Positions 32,763-41,703 of a DNA stretch of 64,000 nucleotides are shown in pieces (positions within the stretch are counted from its first letter, which is position 1; each line of letters opens with the position of its first letter). Under the pieces are notes generated by a model. It saw nothing but the letters and a program-made list of their open reading frames with translations, did no database searches and had not been told where the DNA came from. Origin of the DNA: Pseudescherichia vulneris NBRC 102420. GTDB taxonomy: Bacteria > Pseudomonadota > Gammaproteobacteria > Enterobacterales > Enterobacteriaceae. The DNA lies in the NCBI RefSeq assembly GCF_000759795.1, contig NZ_BBMZ01000012.1, positions 186,001 through 250,000 of the forward strand. Direction: 5' to 3'. A program made the position numbers and the translations under genes.

Positions 32763-34415
32763 ATGAAAAAGAAACTGTTTGCCTCTGCGAACGCGGCGTT
32801 TGCTGCGCTCTCTTCCCTGCTGCCGGGAAACCGAAAATGGTTTGCGCTGGCGGGCGGTGCGCTACTGCTTACCGCCGCTATTGTCGGCAGCCTGTGGCAC
32901 AGCAACGGCGGCTATACCGCGCTGTTCGGCTCGCAGGAGGATCTGCCCATTTCACAGGTTATCACCGTGCTGGACGGTGAAAAGATCGCCTACCGTATTG
33001 ACCCCAGCAGCGGACAGATTCTGGTTCCGCAGGCGCAGCTCTCCGGCATTCGTATGACGCTGGCGGCAAAAGGCGTCCAGGCGATAAGCCCGGCAGGCTA
33101 TGAGCTGATGGATAAAGACGAGGTGCTCGGCAGCAGCCAGTTTGTGCAAAACATTCGCTACAAGCGCAGCCTGGAGGGCGAAATGGCGCAGAGCATCATG
33201 TCGCTGGACGCCGTTGAAACGGCGCGGGTGCATCTGGCGCTCGAGGAAGAGAGCGCGTTTGTGGTTAGCGACAAACCGCAAAACAGCGCCTCGGTGATGG
33301 TGCGTCTGCACTATGGCAGCCAATTAAGCCGGGAGCAGGTTAATGCCATTATCCATCTGGTGAGCGGCAGCGTGCCGGGGCTGCCGCCTGCCCAGGTCAG
33401 CATCGTTGACCAGGCGGGAAATCTGCTTTCGGAAGGGGTGGTGGATGGTACCAACCCTCTGGCCGGGACCCATAAAGCGAATGTGCTACTCAGCGACATT
33501 CAGAATAAGACCCGTGCCAGCCTGGCCAACGTGCTGACCACGCTGGTGGGGAAAGACAATTTTCGCATTAGCGTCATGCCTGAGCTGGATCTTAGCCTCG
33601 TTGAGGAGACACGTGAGCGGCTTGGCGATACGCCCAAGGTTAACCGGGAGCAAAGCACAGAGGATAAAAGCAGTGAGCGTCTGGCGGTCGGCATTCCCGG
33701 CTCGCTCAGCAACCGGCCACCGGAGGCTACGCCTGCGCAGGCCCCTGAGGCCGGGGCGCAGAAGACGCCCGATACGCTCTCTGCGCGTACGGAGAGCCAG
33801 CGGGACTACAGCTATGACCGGACCGTTGAGCATATTCAACACCCAGGCTTTGAGCTGAAACGTCTGAACGTTGCCGTCGTGCTGAATCAGGACGCCACCG
33901 CTGTTAAGGCGTGGAAAGCAGAGCAGACGGCACAGGTGACGGCCATGCTGAACAACGCCGCCGGTATTGATGAGCGCCGAGGCGACAAGCTGTCACTTTC
34001 GCTGATGCAATTTGTGCCGGAAGAGAAGATCGTGCCGCCGCCGGTGAAGTGGTGGCAGAACGATGACATTCTGGCGTGGTGCCGCCTCGGCGGTATCGGC
34101 CTGCTCCTGCTGCTGGTTCTGCTGCTCGTCGTACGTCCGCTCGTCAAACACCTTATCGCCACGCGTAAAGCACACGCAGCAATGGCAGGTGCCGCGGAAC
34201 GTAGTGAATCCTCACTTCCCGCGACGCTGGATGATGAGGAGCGCAGGGGCATAGAGCTACCCTCGTTCTCTGGCGATGATGCGCTACCTGCCCAGAGCTC
34301 TGGTCTTGAAACCAAGCTGGAGTTCCTTAAAAAACTGGCGATTAGCGATACCGATCGCGTCGCCGACGTGATCAGACAGTGGATTACCAGCAATGAGCGA
34401 ATTGACAGTAAATAA
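32763..34415 (+). CDS. fliF: Flagellar MS-ring protein FliF
   Basis: A 550-residue inner-membrane protein forming the MS ring. Two hydrophobic segments (about residues 25-45 and 438-460) flank a periplasmic ring-building part with YscJ/FliF features (YTALFGSQEDLPISQVITVLDGEKIAYRI, SLEGEMAQSIMSLDAVETARVHLALEEES, SVMVRLHYGSQLS). The cytoplasmic C-terminus that binds FliG is present and overlaps fliG by 23 bases. Confidence 0.95.
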   Translation: MKKKLFASANAAFAALSSLLPGNRKWFALAGGALLLTAAIVGSLWHSNGGYTALFGSQEDLPISQVITVLDGEKIAYRIDPSSGQILVPQAQLSGIRMTLAAKGVQAISPAGYELMDKDEVLGSSQFVQNIRYKRSLEGEMAQSIMSLDAVETARVHLALEEESAFVVSDKPQNSASVMVRLHYGSQLSREQVNAIIHLVSGSVPGLPPAQVSIVDQAGNLLSEGVVDGTNPLAGTHKANVLLSDIQNKTRASLANVLTTLVGKDNFRISVMPELDLSLVEETRERLGDTPKVNREQSTEDKSSERLAVGIPGSLSNRPPEATPAQAPEAGAQKTPDTLSARTESQRDYSYDRTVEHIQHPGFELKRLNVAVVLNQDATAVKAWKAEQTAQVTAMLNNAAGIDERRGDKLSLSLMQFVPEEKIVPPPVKWWQNDDILAWCRLGGIGLLLLLVLLLVVRPLVKHLIATRKAHAAMAGAAERSESSLPATLDDEERRGIELPSFSGDDALPAQSSGLETKLEFLKKLAISDTDRVADVIRQWITSNERIDSK

Positions 34416-35412
34416 GAGTCCAGGCAGCGCCAGCTATCTTGAGCAGGCGGCCATCCTGCTGCTGTGTCTTGGCGAAGAGGCGGCGGCAACGGTGATGCAA
34501 AAGCTAAGCCGTGAAGAGGTCGTGCGCCTGAGTGAATATATGGCACGCCTCTCCGGAGTGAAAACCAGCCAGGCGAGAAAGGTGATCAACAACTTCTTTG
34601 ACGAGTTTCGTGAGCAGAGCGGGATCAACGGCGCATCGCGCGTGATGCTGCAGGGGATCCTCAATAAGGCGCTTGGCGGGGAGATTGCCAGCAGCGTCAT
34701 CAACGGCATCTATGGCGATGAGATCCGCTCACGCATGGCGCGACTGCAGTGGGTCGATCCCCGTCAGCTGGCGGCGCTGATCGCCGAGGAGCATCTGCAG
34801 CTGCAGGCCGTTTTCCTGGCTTTTTTAACCCCGGAGATCGCCGCCACGGTGCTGACCTATATGAACGATGCCGTGCAGGATGAAATTCTCTACCGTATTG
34901 CCAGGCTTAACGACGTGAACCGTGACGTGGTTGACGAGCTGGATCGCCTGATTGAGCGAGGCCTGTCGGTACTCTCCGAACACGGTTCGAAAGTGAAAGG
35001 CATTAAGCAGGCGGCGGATATCGTTAACCGCTTTCAGGGCAACCAGCAGCAGATCCTCGATCGGCTGCGCGAGCTGGATGCCAGCGTGCTGGACCAGCTT
35101 CAGGATGAGATGTACGACTTCTTTATTCTGAGTCGCCAGAGCGAAGAGGTGCGTCGCCGCCTGCTCGACGAGATCCCGATGGAGGAGTGGGCCGTGGCAT
35201 TGAAGGGCACCGAGCCGCCGCTGCGGCGAGCCATTTTTGCGGTGATGCCGAAACGTCAAGCGCAGCAGCTGGAAACCATCACCGCGCGCCTCGGACCGGT
35301 TCCCATAAGCCGCATTGAGCAGGTCCGCCGTGAAATCATGGCCGTCGCTCGAGAGCTGGAGGAGGCGGGTGAGATCCAGCTTCAGCTTTTCGCCGAGCAG
35401 ACGGCGGAGTAG
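34393..35412 (+). CDS. fliG: Flagellar motor switch protein FliG
   Basis: A 339-residue C-ring protein that interacts with FliF, FliM and MotA. N-terminal LEQAAILLLCLGEEAAATVMQKLSREEVVRLSEYMA and the C-terminal torque helix region (DDFFILS-type segment MYDFFILSRQSEEVRRRLLDEIPMEEWAVALKGTEPPLRRAIFAVMPKRQAQQLE) are conserved, including charged residues facing MotA. Its start lies inside fliF, a coupling often seen in flagellar operons. Confidence 0.95.
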   Translation: MSELTVNKSPGSASYLEQAAILLLCLGEEAAATVMQKLSREEVVRLSEYMARLSGVKTSQARKVINNFFDEFREQSGINGASRVMLQGILNKALGGEIASSVINGIYGDEIRSRMARLQWVDPRQLAALIAEEHLQLQAVFLAFLTPEIAATVLTYMNDAVQDEILYRIARLNDVNRDVVDELDRLIERGLSVLSEHGSKVKGIKQAADIVNRFQGNQQQILDRLRELDASVLDQLQDEMYDFFILSRQSEEVRRRLLDEIPMEEWAVALKGTEPPLRRAIFAVMPKRQAQQLETITARLGPVPISRIEQVRREIMAVARELEEAGEIQLQLFAEQTAE

Positions 35413-35425
35413 GGGAGAAAACGCG

Positions 35426-36133
35426 ATGCAGACACTACGAGGCCGCTACCGGGTACACCGTTTTCCACCGAGGCACGCCGCGCTGACGGACAAAAACGCA
35501 GGGAGCGCCGATTTTCAGCGCCAGCTTATGGATGGCTACCAGCAGGGCCTGCAGAAAGGATTCGCGGAGGGCATCAGCGAAGGGCAGGAGACCGGCTTTC
35601 AGGAGGGGCAGGCCAAAGGCCAGGCGGAGGGCTACCGGCAAGGCTATGCCGAGGGCAGTCTGGCCGGGCAGCAGGCTGGGCAGGTGCAGTTCACTCAGGC
35701 CGCGCAGCCGCTGGAGGCCATCGCCGACAGGCTCAACGACTATTTTGCCCACGTGCAGCGCAAGCAGCGTGAAGATCTACTTCAGCTGGTAGAGAAAGTG
35801 ACCCGTCAAGTGATCCGCTGCGAGCTGGCATTGCAGCCTACCCAACTGCTGGCGCTGGTGGAGGAGGCAATTGCCGCTCTGCCCAGCGTACCGGATCCAC
35901 TCAAGGTGTGCCTGAGCGTAGAAGAGTTTAACCGCATTCAGAGCGTGGCCCCGGAGAAGGTGGCTGCATGGGGGCTGGTGGCCTCGGCGGATCTCTCTAC
36001 CGGTGAGTGCCGGATCGTGACCGAGGCGTCCGAGCTGGATATTGGCTGCGAGCACCGTCTGGAGCAGTGCATGACGGTTCTCAAAGAGACGCTGGCCCCG
36101 GATGAGACAGATGAACAATCCACTCCCCTTTGA
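35426..36133 (+). CDS. fliH: Flagellar export ATPase regulator FliH
   Basis: A 235-residue cytoplasmic protein that binds and restrains FliI. Residues about 43-95 carry the FliH glycine-repeat helix (YQQGLQKGFAEGISEGQETG and continuing GxxxG steps), followed by a helical middle and a C-terminal domain contacting FliI. The ATG at 35426, after GGGGAGAA, is preferred over an earlier in-frame start lying within fliG. It overlaps fliI by about 30 bases. Confidence 0.92.
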   Translation: MQTLRGRYRVHRFPPRHAALTDKNAGSADFQRQLMDGYQQGLQKGFAEGISEGQETGFQEGQAKGQAEGYRQGYAEGSLAGQQAGQVQFTQAAQPLEAIADRLNDYFAHVQRKQREDLLQLVEKVTRQVIRCELALQPTQLLALVEEAIAALPSVPDPLKVCLSVEEFNRIQSVAPEKVAAWGLVASADLSTGECRIVTEASELDIGCEHRLEQCMTVLKETLAPDETDEQSTPL

Positions 36134-37454
36134 CGATGCGCTGCGCTCCATTGAGTCGATCGCATTTGCCCGCGTGGCGGGCAGACTGGTGCGGATGAAC
36201 GGTGTGTTACTGGAAAGCGTGGGTTGCCAGCTGGCAACGGGTCAGCTCTGCCGCATCGAAAGCGCGGAGTGCGGCTTTATTGATGCTCAGGCGGTAGGCT
36301 TCAACCGCGAGGTGACCTATTTGATGCCGTTTAAACAGCCAGCAGGGCTGATGGCCGGTGCGCGCGTCTTTCCGCAGGAGAAAGCTCGCCACCTGCTGAT
36401 AGGCGAAAGCTGGCTGGGCCGGGTGGTTAACGGATTGGGTGAGCCGATTGATGGCAAAGGCAGGCTGGGTGGCACGCAGGTGCTACCTTCCGTTGCGCCA
36501 TCGGTAAATCCGTTGACCCGTCGTCCCGTCGACGAACCGCTGGATGTGGGCGTGAAGGCGATCAACGGCGTGCTGACCATCGGCAAGGGCCAGCGGGTCG
36601 GCCTGATGGCGGGCAGCGGGGTAGGCAAGAGCGTCTTGCTTGGAATGATCACCCGCCAGACCCGCGCGCAGGTGGTGGTGGTGGGGCTGATTGGTGAACG
36701 GGGCCGTGAGGTCAAAGAGTTTATCGATCGGTCGTTGGGCCATGAAGGCCTGGCAAAGTCCGTCGTCGTCGTTGCACCGGCGGATGAGTCGCCGCTGATG
36801 CGCCTGAAGGCGACCGAGCTATGCCATACGCTTGCCGCCTGGTTTCGTGACCAGGGTTTCGACGTGCTGTTGCTGGTGGATTCGTTAACCCGCTACGCCA
36901 TGGCCCAGCGCGAAATCGCCCTGTCGTTGGGCGAGCCGCCAGCTACCAAAGGCTATCCCCCCTCGGCGTTTGGCATGATCCCCCGGCTGGTAGAGAGCGC
37001 GGGCAACAGCGACAGCAGCGGATCCATGACCGCCATCTACACCGTGCTGGCCGAGGGCGACGATCAGCAGGATCCTATCGTGGACTGTGCGCGGGCGGTG
37101 CTGGACGGTCATATTGTCCTGACCCGCAGGCTTGCCGAGGCCGGACACTATCCGGCCATTGATATTGGTCAATCCATCAGCCGCTGTATGACGCACATCA
37201 TCCCTGGCTGGCATCAGCAGGCCGTGAGCCAGCTCAAGCGGCACTACGCTGCCTATATGGAGATCAGACCGCTTATCCCGCTCGGCGGCTACGTCGAGGG
37301 CGCCGATCCGCAGGTTGATAAAGCCGTGAAATGCTTTCCGGCCATTGAGCGTTTTCTACGCCAGCAGGTTGATGAACCCGCTGAGCTGGCGCAGGTACAG
37401 ACGCAACTCGCTGCGCTGTTTCCCTCTCCGCAGGCCACAAAAGGTAAACCATGA
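36102..37454 (+). CDS. fliI: Flagellum-specific ATP synthase FliI
   Basis: A 450-residue export ATPase of the F1-beta type. Walker A GLMAGSGVGKS (about residues 167-177), the GERGREVKEF segment, Walker B LLLVDSLTRYAMAQREIALSLGEPP and GYPPSAFGMIPRLVESAGN are all present. Start at ATG 36102; a second in-frame ATG at 36111 is equally possible. Overlaps fliH upstream and fliJ by four bases. Confidence 0.96.
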   Translation: MRQMNNPLPFDDALRSIESIAFARVAGRLVRMNGVLLESVGCQLATGQLCRIESAECGFIDAQAVGFNREVTYLMPFKQPAGLMAGARVFPQEKARHLLIGESWLGRVVNGLGEPIDGKGRLGGTQVLPSVAPSVNPLTRRPVDEPLDVGVKAINGVLTIGKGQRVGLMAGSGVGKSVLLGMITRQTRAQVVVVGLIGERGREVKEFIDRSLGHEGLAKSVVVVAPADESPLMRLKATELCHTLAAWFRDQGFDVLLLVDSLTRYAMAQREIALSLGEPPATKGYPPSAFGMIPRLVESAGNSDSSGSMTAIYTVLAEGDDQQDPIVDCARAVLDGHIVLTRRLAEAGHYPAIDIGQSISRCMTHIIPGWHQQAVSQLKRHYAAYMEIRPLIPLGGYVEGADPQVDKAVKCFPAIERFLRQQVDEPAELAQVQTQLAALFPSPQATKGKP

Positions 37455-37894
37455 AGCAGACCATCCACACCCTTGTTCAGCTTCAGCGCCTACGCGATAG
37501 CGCGGTAAAAAGCACAACGGTGGCGCTGGCCCGGCAGCGGCAGGTCGCTACCCGGTACGAGAACAATATCAAAGCCCTGGGGCAGCTGGTGCAGAAGACC
37601 CGCACCGAAGAGCTACCCCATTTTTGCGCCCAGACGCTGAGCAATATTGCGGGCTATAAAGGCAGCCTGCTGCGCGTCGTGAAGTGGCAGGAGCAGGAGA
37701 AAGCGTTAGCGGAGATGAAAACGCAGCAGATACAAAAAAACCTGATGCAGGCCGCCTGTCAGGAGAAGATTGTGGCGCTGACCCTCGATACCCGGCGGGA
37801 GACGTTCGCCAGCGAGCAGGCCAGCCGCGAGCAAAAAACGGTAGATGACGTTGCGTCTCAACGCTGGCTGCGAACCCAGCGTCTGGAGGAGTAG
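37451..37894 (+). CDS. fliJ: Flagellar export protein FliJ
   Basis: A 147-residue protein predicted to be one long coiled coil throughout (many Gln, Lys, Arg, Glu; heptad-like spacing), matching FliJ in size and in position after fliI. FliJ inserts into the FliI hexamer and links it to FlhA. Four bases separate it from the next gene, a cytidylyltransferase, so both are probably on one messenger. Confidence 0.9.
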   Translation: MKQTIHTLVQLQRLRDSAVKSTTVALARQRQVATRYENNIKALGQLVQKTRTEELPHFCAQTLSNIAGYKGSLLRVVKWQEQEKALAEMKTQQIQKNLMQAACQEKIVALTLDTRRETFASEQASREQKTVDDVASQRWLRTQRLEE

Positions 37895-37898
37895 AGTA

Positions 37899-38312
37899 AT
37901 GACAACGGTGATCACCTTTGGCACGTTTGACCTTTTCCACGTGGGCCATCTAAATATTCTCAATCGCGCCCGCAGCCTTGGCGATCGCCTGGTTGTGGGC
38001 ATCTCCTCGGATAAACTCAACGCCGTTAAAAAAGGTCGTCTTCCGCTCAATTCGCAAGCGGACCGCATGAAAATCATTCAAAACCTTAGGTGCGTGGATT
38101 CGGTTTTTCTGGAAGAGTCGCTGGCGCTAAAGGCGGAGTATATCGCGCGCTATGGCGCGGATATTCTGGTGATGGGCGATGACTGGCAGGGCCGATTTGA
38201 TCATCTCTCGTCGCTATGTCGAGTGGTCTACTTTCCCCGCACGCCTTCGGTCTCCACCACCGCCCTTATCGAAACTATTGCCGGGCAGAATGCGCTGCCC
38301 GACCTGGCTTAA
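37899..38312 (+). CDS. TagD-like glycerol-3-phosphate cytidylyltransferase in the flagellar operon
   Basis: A 137-residue cytoplasmic nucleotidyltransferase with the HIGH-type motif HVGH (residues 14-17) in TFDLFHVGHLNILNRAR, the GDDW segment (93-96) and the RTxxxSTT motif (RTPSVSTTAL, 114-123). These fit TagD, which makes CDP-glycerol from CTP and glycerol-3-phosphate; TagD of Bacillus is 129 residues. The start is the ATG at 37899, four bases after fliJ and preceded by GGAGGAG; an in-frame start inside fliJ is not conserved. It ends tail-to-tail, overlapping by four bases, with a gene encoding a predicted CDP-glycerol-using glycerophosphotransferase. Related families activate ethanolamine phosphate or heptose, so the product is probable rather than certain. 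Confidence 0.85.
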   Translation: MTTVITFGTFDLFHVGHLNILNRARSLGDRLVVGISSDKLNAVKKGRLPLNSQADRMKIIQNLRCVDSVFLEESLALKAEYIARYGADILVMGDDWQGRFDHLSSLCRVVYFPRTPSVSTTALIETIAGQNALPDLA

Positions 38313-40819
38313 AACAGCTTGCTCTGTAAGCTATGCAACAGCGTATTCGACTCGGCGTCCGCCGGGTTGTCCAGCGCTCGCATAATCAGCTCCGCCGCCC
38401 GTTTACCGGCAAAGCCATCCTGAAACGCATCGCAGTAGTGATGACGCACCCTGTTCATCTCCTCCTCTATGGGCTGCCAGTCGTAATCCGCCGCCAGGCA
38501 GTGGCGTAGCTGCGCCATATCCCGCACCACCGGAAGCGTGCCGCGTAGCTGCTGCTCCGGGCTGGAGGGATTGCTGAAGGTCCTGTTGTTCTCCAGCAGC
38601 ACCGACATGCCTTCCCAATCGAGCAGGATCGTCCGTTTACCGGCGTGAATCGCATCGAAGATAAACCCGCTGTTGTCGGTCAGGACGTAGTCGGCCTGAT
38701 GCAGCAGCGGTAGCGACATATCGTGACGGGTGACGCACATTTTAAAATGACGCCGGACTTCGGCTAGCATGGCGGCCTCTTCCGGACGATGCTGTGTACC
38801 GTGGTGCAGCTTGATAATCAGGTTGTACTCCCGACTGAGTCGCGACAGCGACGCGGCCCAGCGGGGAATCGAGCTGAGATCGCCAAAGGTTGGGGCATAG
38901 AGCAGCGTTGGTTTTTTCGTATCCAGCTTAAGCGTTGCCAGCGATGCAAGATCCACCTGCTGGCGATGCCACTTATCAAAACGTGGATTGCCTACTATCG
39001 TCGCGTTGCCGTTGATATTCAGCGCCTGCTGGCTGTAGTGGCTGTAGCAGAGAATATGGTGATAAAAAGTATTCCACCAGGCATGGTTCCACGAGGTTTT
39101 TGCCAGCCCGTACATGGCGCGGATCTGAACCCGACCCAGGCCGTTGAGCGCGGGCGTATAGTAGGGACTCACTAAACAGCCGTAGCGCTGCTTACGGTTT
39201 TGCGCCTCGCTGAGACGTGAGCCGCTCAGCCTGGGATCGTTGATGTCTGCCAGCAGCTGGCTCATCTCCCTCAGCAGCGCTTTCGGTACGGCGTCGCTAA
39301 TTAACAGATCGCAGCGGTAGCCCGCCTCCAGCAGCCAGTGCAGTATTGGCTGATAGAGCTGGTAGTGAAAAGCGGTCTCAAGATAGAACCCTACTGTATT
39401 AGCGAACTGGTTAGCCACCGGCTGCTGTGCCTGCCGCCGCCGCTCTTGCGTATGGCTCACGATCATTTTGTTGAAATAGAAGCGGATGTGGTCGGTCTCC
39501 AGCTGCTCAATATCGCTGAAGCCTGGACGCTGATAGCTAATGCACGGGTAGAAGGCGAGCCATTTCCCCTGCTTTTGCATCAAGCGCCAGCGCGACTCTA
39601 GCAGGCTAGCTGGATCGCTCTGCATCTGTTGGATCAGGGCCGGATAGCTGCCCGCATTGACCAGATAGGCACACGCTTTTTCACAATCGACGGCGTGGAT
39701 TAGCCCCGGCAGGCTCTTCAGTGGCTGGCCGGTGGTGACCCGCGCACCGAGGAGCACCACTTCCCAGGGAAGATGATCTAGCGCGGCGAGCAGCCGGTTC
39801 AGCGCGGAAACGTGCTTCGCCTGAGTGAGCAGCAGGGCGTCATCCTCCAGCACCAGACAGTTGCGCCAGCCCTGCTGCTGGGCCAGCGTCAGCGCCTGAA
39901 GATGGGAGAGCGTGCGGCCCAGCGCGCCGTTCTCATGCTCGCAGCCGCTTACCCGAATAACGCGCTCTTCCGGCACCCCCAGCTGGCGGAGCGTCTCCTG
40001 CATCTGCTGCCACCTGTCGGCGCGTCTGTCGAGGTTGATGACCAGCACTTTTTCCACGTGCTGCCACTGAATGGGCTGCCGGTCGGTGCTGTTATGCAGG
40101 CGCTGATACCAGGCGAGCAGAGTGGGATCGCGCACGATATCGGTCAAAGAGAGGGCGGTGGGTTCACAGCTGCCGAGCACGAAGTCTTTATCAAAGGTGT
40201 TATCGCTGTGGGAGACGCAAAGAATAGTGCGCTCGCCGGGCAGCTGCAGCGGCTTCACGCTGAAGTTATTGGTGAACGCCTGCTCTTCACCAAGCTGGCA
40301 GGCATCGTCGTAGCGGTGTTTTTTCAGATAGTTACGGTGATAGCAGAAGGTGCCGTTAAGGATATGCTGTTTGCCGAAAGCGCGGGTTTTAAACACCCGG
40401 TTTATATGGCTATACCAGACGGGGATCTGGTCGGAACCGGAGATCAGCGCCCCGTGCCGCTGCATCATCCCGATGGTGTAGGTAAGCTTATCGGCGGGAT
40501 AGTAGTCATCATCGTCCATGCAGACGATATACTCACCCTTCGCCAGCGCGTTGAGCATATTGCGCTTTTTACCTAACGGTAGCCGTTCGGGATGGTGAAT
40601 ATAGCGAATGTTGTAGCGCGCCGGCTGGTTATCGGTCAGCGCATTAACGATCGCCAGGCTGCTGGTTGGCGAATCATCCAGCACGATCAGCTCCCGCCGC
40701 GCTGCCGGGTAATCCTGATAGCGAAACATATAGATCAGCCACGGCAAAAAGGCGGCACGCTGCCAGGTGGGTGTCACCACGCTAACAAAGGGTTTTTCCG
40801 GTTCGTAATGCGTCGTCAT
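38309..40819 (-). CDS. Three-domain GT2 - GT25 - CDP-glycerol glycerophosphotransferase fusion protein
   Basis: An 836-residue cytoplasmic or peripheral-membrane enzyme without signal peptide or transmembrane segment. Residues about 10-240 look like a GT2 glycosyltransferase (VSVVTPTWQR, LDD at 47-49, acidic cluster DDDD at 102-105). Residues about 256-450 look like GT25 (VLVINLDRRADRWQQM, LGRTLSHLQAL, LEDDALL at 324-330). Residues about 500-815 look like the TagB/TagF glycerophosphotransferase domain (GNPRFDKW, LLYAPTFGD, LIIKLHHGT, YVLTDNSGFIFDAIHAGKRTILL). The start may be the ATG at 40819 or a TTG at 40831. It probably uses the CDP-glycerol made by the convergent neighbour. Placement amid flagellar genes suggests flagellin or hook modification; a surface polymer is the alternative. 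Confidence 0.82.
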   Translation of the reverse strand: MTTHYEPEKPFVSVVTPTWQRAAFLPWLIYMFRYQDYPAARRELIVLDDSPTSSLAIVNALTDNQPARYNIRYIHHPERLPLGKKRNMLNALAKGEYIVCMDDDDYYPADKLTYTIGMMQRHGALISGSDQIPVWYSHINRVFKTRAFGKQHILNGTFCYHRNYLKKHRYDDACQLGEEQAFTNNFSVKPLQLPGERTILCVSHSDNTFDKDFVLGSCEPTALSLTDIVRDPTLLAWYQRLHNSTDRQPIQWQHVEKVLVINLDRRADRWQQMQETLRQLGVPEERVIRVSGCEHENGALGRTLSHLQALTLAQQQGWRNCLVLEDDALLLTQAKHVSALNRLLAALDHLPWEVVLLGARVTTGQPLKSLPGLIHAVDCEKACAYLVNAGSYPALIQQMQSDPASLLESRWRLMQKQGKWLAFYPCISYQRPGFSDIEQLETDHIRFYFNKMIVSHTQERRRQAQQPVANQFANTVGFYLETAFHYQLYQPILHWLLEAGYRCDLLISDAVPKALLREMSQLLADINDPRLSGSRLSEAQNRKQRYGCLVSPYYTPALNGLGRVQIRAMYGLAKTSWNHAWWNTFYHHILCYSHYSQQALNINGNATIVGNPRFDKWHRQQVDLASLATLKLDTKKPTLLYAPTFGDLSSIPRWAASLSRLSREYNLIIKLHHGTQHRPEEAAMLAEVRRHFKMCVTRHDMSLPLLHQADYVLTDNSGFIFDAIHAGKRTILLDWEGMSVLLENNRTFSNPSSPEQQLRGTLPVVRDMAQLRHCLAADYDWQPIEEEMNRVRHHYCDAFQDGFAGKRAAELIMRALDNPADAESNTLLHSLQSKLF

Positions 40820-40851
40820 GGAGCAGGACAATCTCTTATCTGGTAGCCCGC

Positions 40852-40883
40852 GGAAAAAGCAGCGGAAGCTTTTTTTCCGCTGC
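40852..40883 (-). terminator. Rho-independent terminator after flgN
   Basis: On the minus strand a 9-bp stem (40875-40883 with 40859-40867) with an A-rich loop is followed by TTTTT (40858-40854). It lies between the flgN stop and the start of the glycosyltransferase gene and should separate flgAMN from that gene, or allow only read-through. Confidence 0.75.
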
Positions 40884-40894
40884 GGAAATGCGGA

Positions 40895-41323
40895 TTAGGG
40901 GTGATAGATAAAATGGGATTCGAGGCCCAAAAACGCCTGTACAAATGCATGCTGGCGGGTCAGCAGCTCACCGTTTTTCTCGTTGTAGCGTTTGCACTCC
41001 GTGACGCTCGTCGTCAGTTGCTGCCACGCCTGGCGGGCCGCCGCTTTCTGCACTGGCGGCAGCCAGCTAAAGACCTGCTGCACACCCACGCCATCGGCCG
41101 TGACGCCAAGCGAGAGCAGCGTCTCGCGGCGAAGACGGCCACTGCTGCTCAGCAGCGGGTAAAGACGATCGATGTCGGCGTTGACGGTAATCAGCGCATC
41201 GCTGGCGCGACGGATCATACATAAACGCTGCCTTTTCAACAGGTTATGCAGCTGCCGGTAGCGCTCGCTATCGGTGCGGATCCCGCGTAGCAGCAGCTTG
41301 ACCTGCTCAAGTTTTTTGCTCAC
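40895..41323 (-). CDS. flgN: Flagellar export chaperone FlgN
   Basis: A 142-residue helical protein in the position of flgN, directly after flgM (one-base overlap). FlgN is the export chaperone for the hook-filament junction proteins FlgK and FlgL, both encoded in the rightward operon. Conservation is low, as usual for FlgN; the call rests on size, helical character and the flgAMN order. Confidence 0.83.
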   Translation of the reverse strand: MSKKLEQVKLLLRGIRTDSERYRQLHNLLKRQRLCMIRRASDALITVNADIDRLYPLLSSSGRLRRETLLSLGVTADGVGVQQVFSWLPPVQKAAARQAWQQLTTSVTECKRYNEKNGELLTRQHAFVQAFLGLESHFIYHP

Positions 41324-41643
41324 TACGCCCCCCGGGTCTGGAAGTAGTCCAGCATCGATGAGGCCAGCGCATCGGCGTCAATGGAAAACTGCGGGGATGC
41401 CAGCAGCGTCTGCATCTGGCTTACCTTTTCGATATCAACGTCAGGGGGCGTTTCATCAGCCAGGCTACGCTGCGCCGCCTGCACCCCCTGCTGGGTAACA
41501 TCGTCGGCGCAGGGTGAGGGGGCTGGATCCGCTTTTGCCACCTCCGGCTGAGATGGCAAGCGCGCCGCCGCATCATGGGAGGCGAGCTGTCCGGGTAATA
41601 CTCCAGGAGTAGTGATAGCCATAGGTTTCTCATTAGAGGACAT
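41323..41643 (-). CDS. flgM: Anti-sigma28 factor FlgM
   Basis: A 106-residue protein with a disordered N-terminal half (rich in Pro, Ala, Ser) and a C-terminal sigma-binding region (DVDIEKVSQMQTLLASPQFSIDADALASSMLDYF) matching the FlgM family. It should hold the locus sigma28 inactive until the hook is complete and FlgM is exported. Lies between flgA and flgN as in other flagellar loci. Confidence 0.9.
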   Translation of the reverse strand: MSSNEKPMAITTPGVLPGQLASHDAAARLPSQPEVAKADPAPSPCADDVTQQGVQAAQRSLADETPPDVDIEKVSQMQTLLASPQFSIDADALASSMLDYFQTRGA

Positions 41644-41703
41644 TTCAACGGTTACGCGTTAAAAGCGACAGCGGAAAGCCAAAACTTAAGCGGCTGTAAA
41701 AAA

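Noticed and set aside
38309-40819. Flagellin lysine N-methylase (FliB/LafV) in the fliJ-flgN interval
   Set aside because: The interval holds a cytidylyltransferase and a glycosyltransferase fusion; no FliB-like cysteine cluster is seen.
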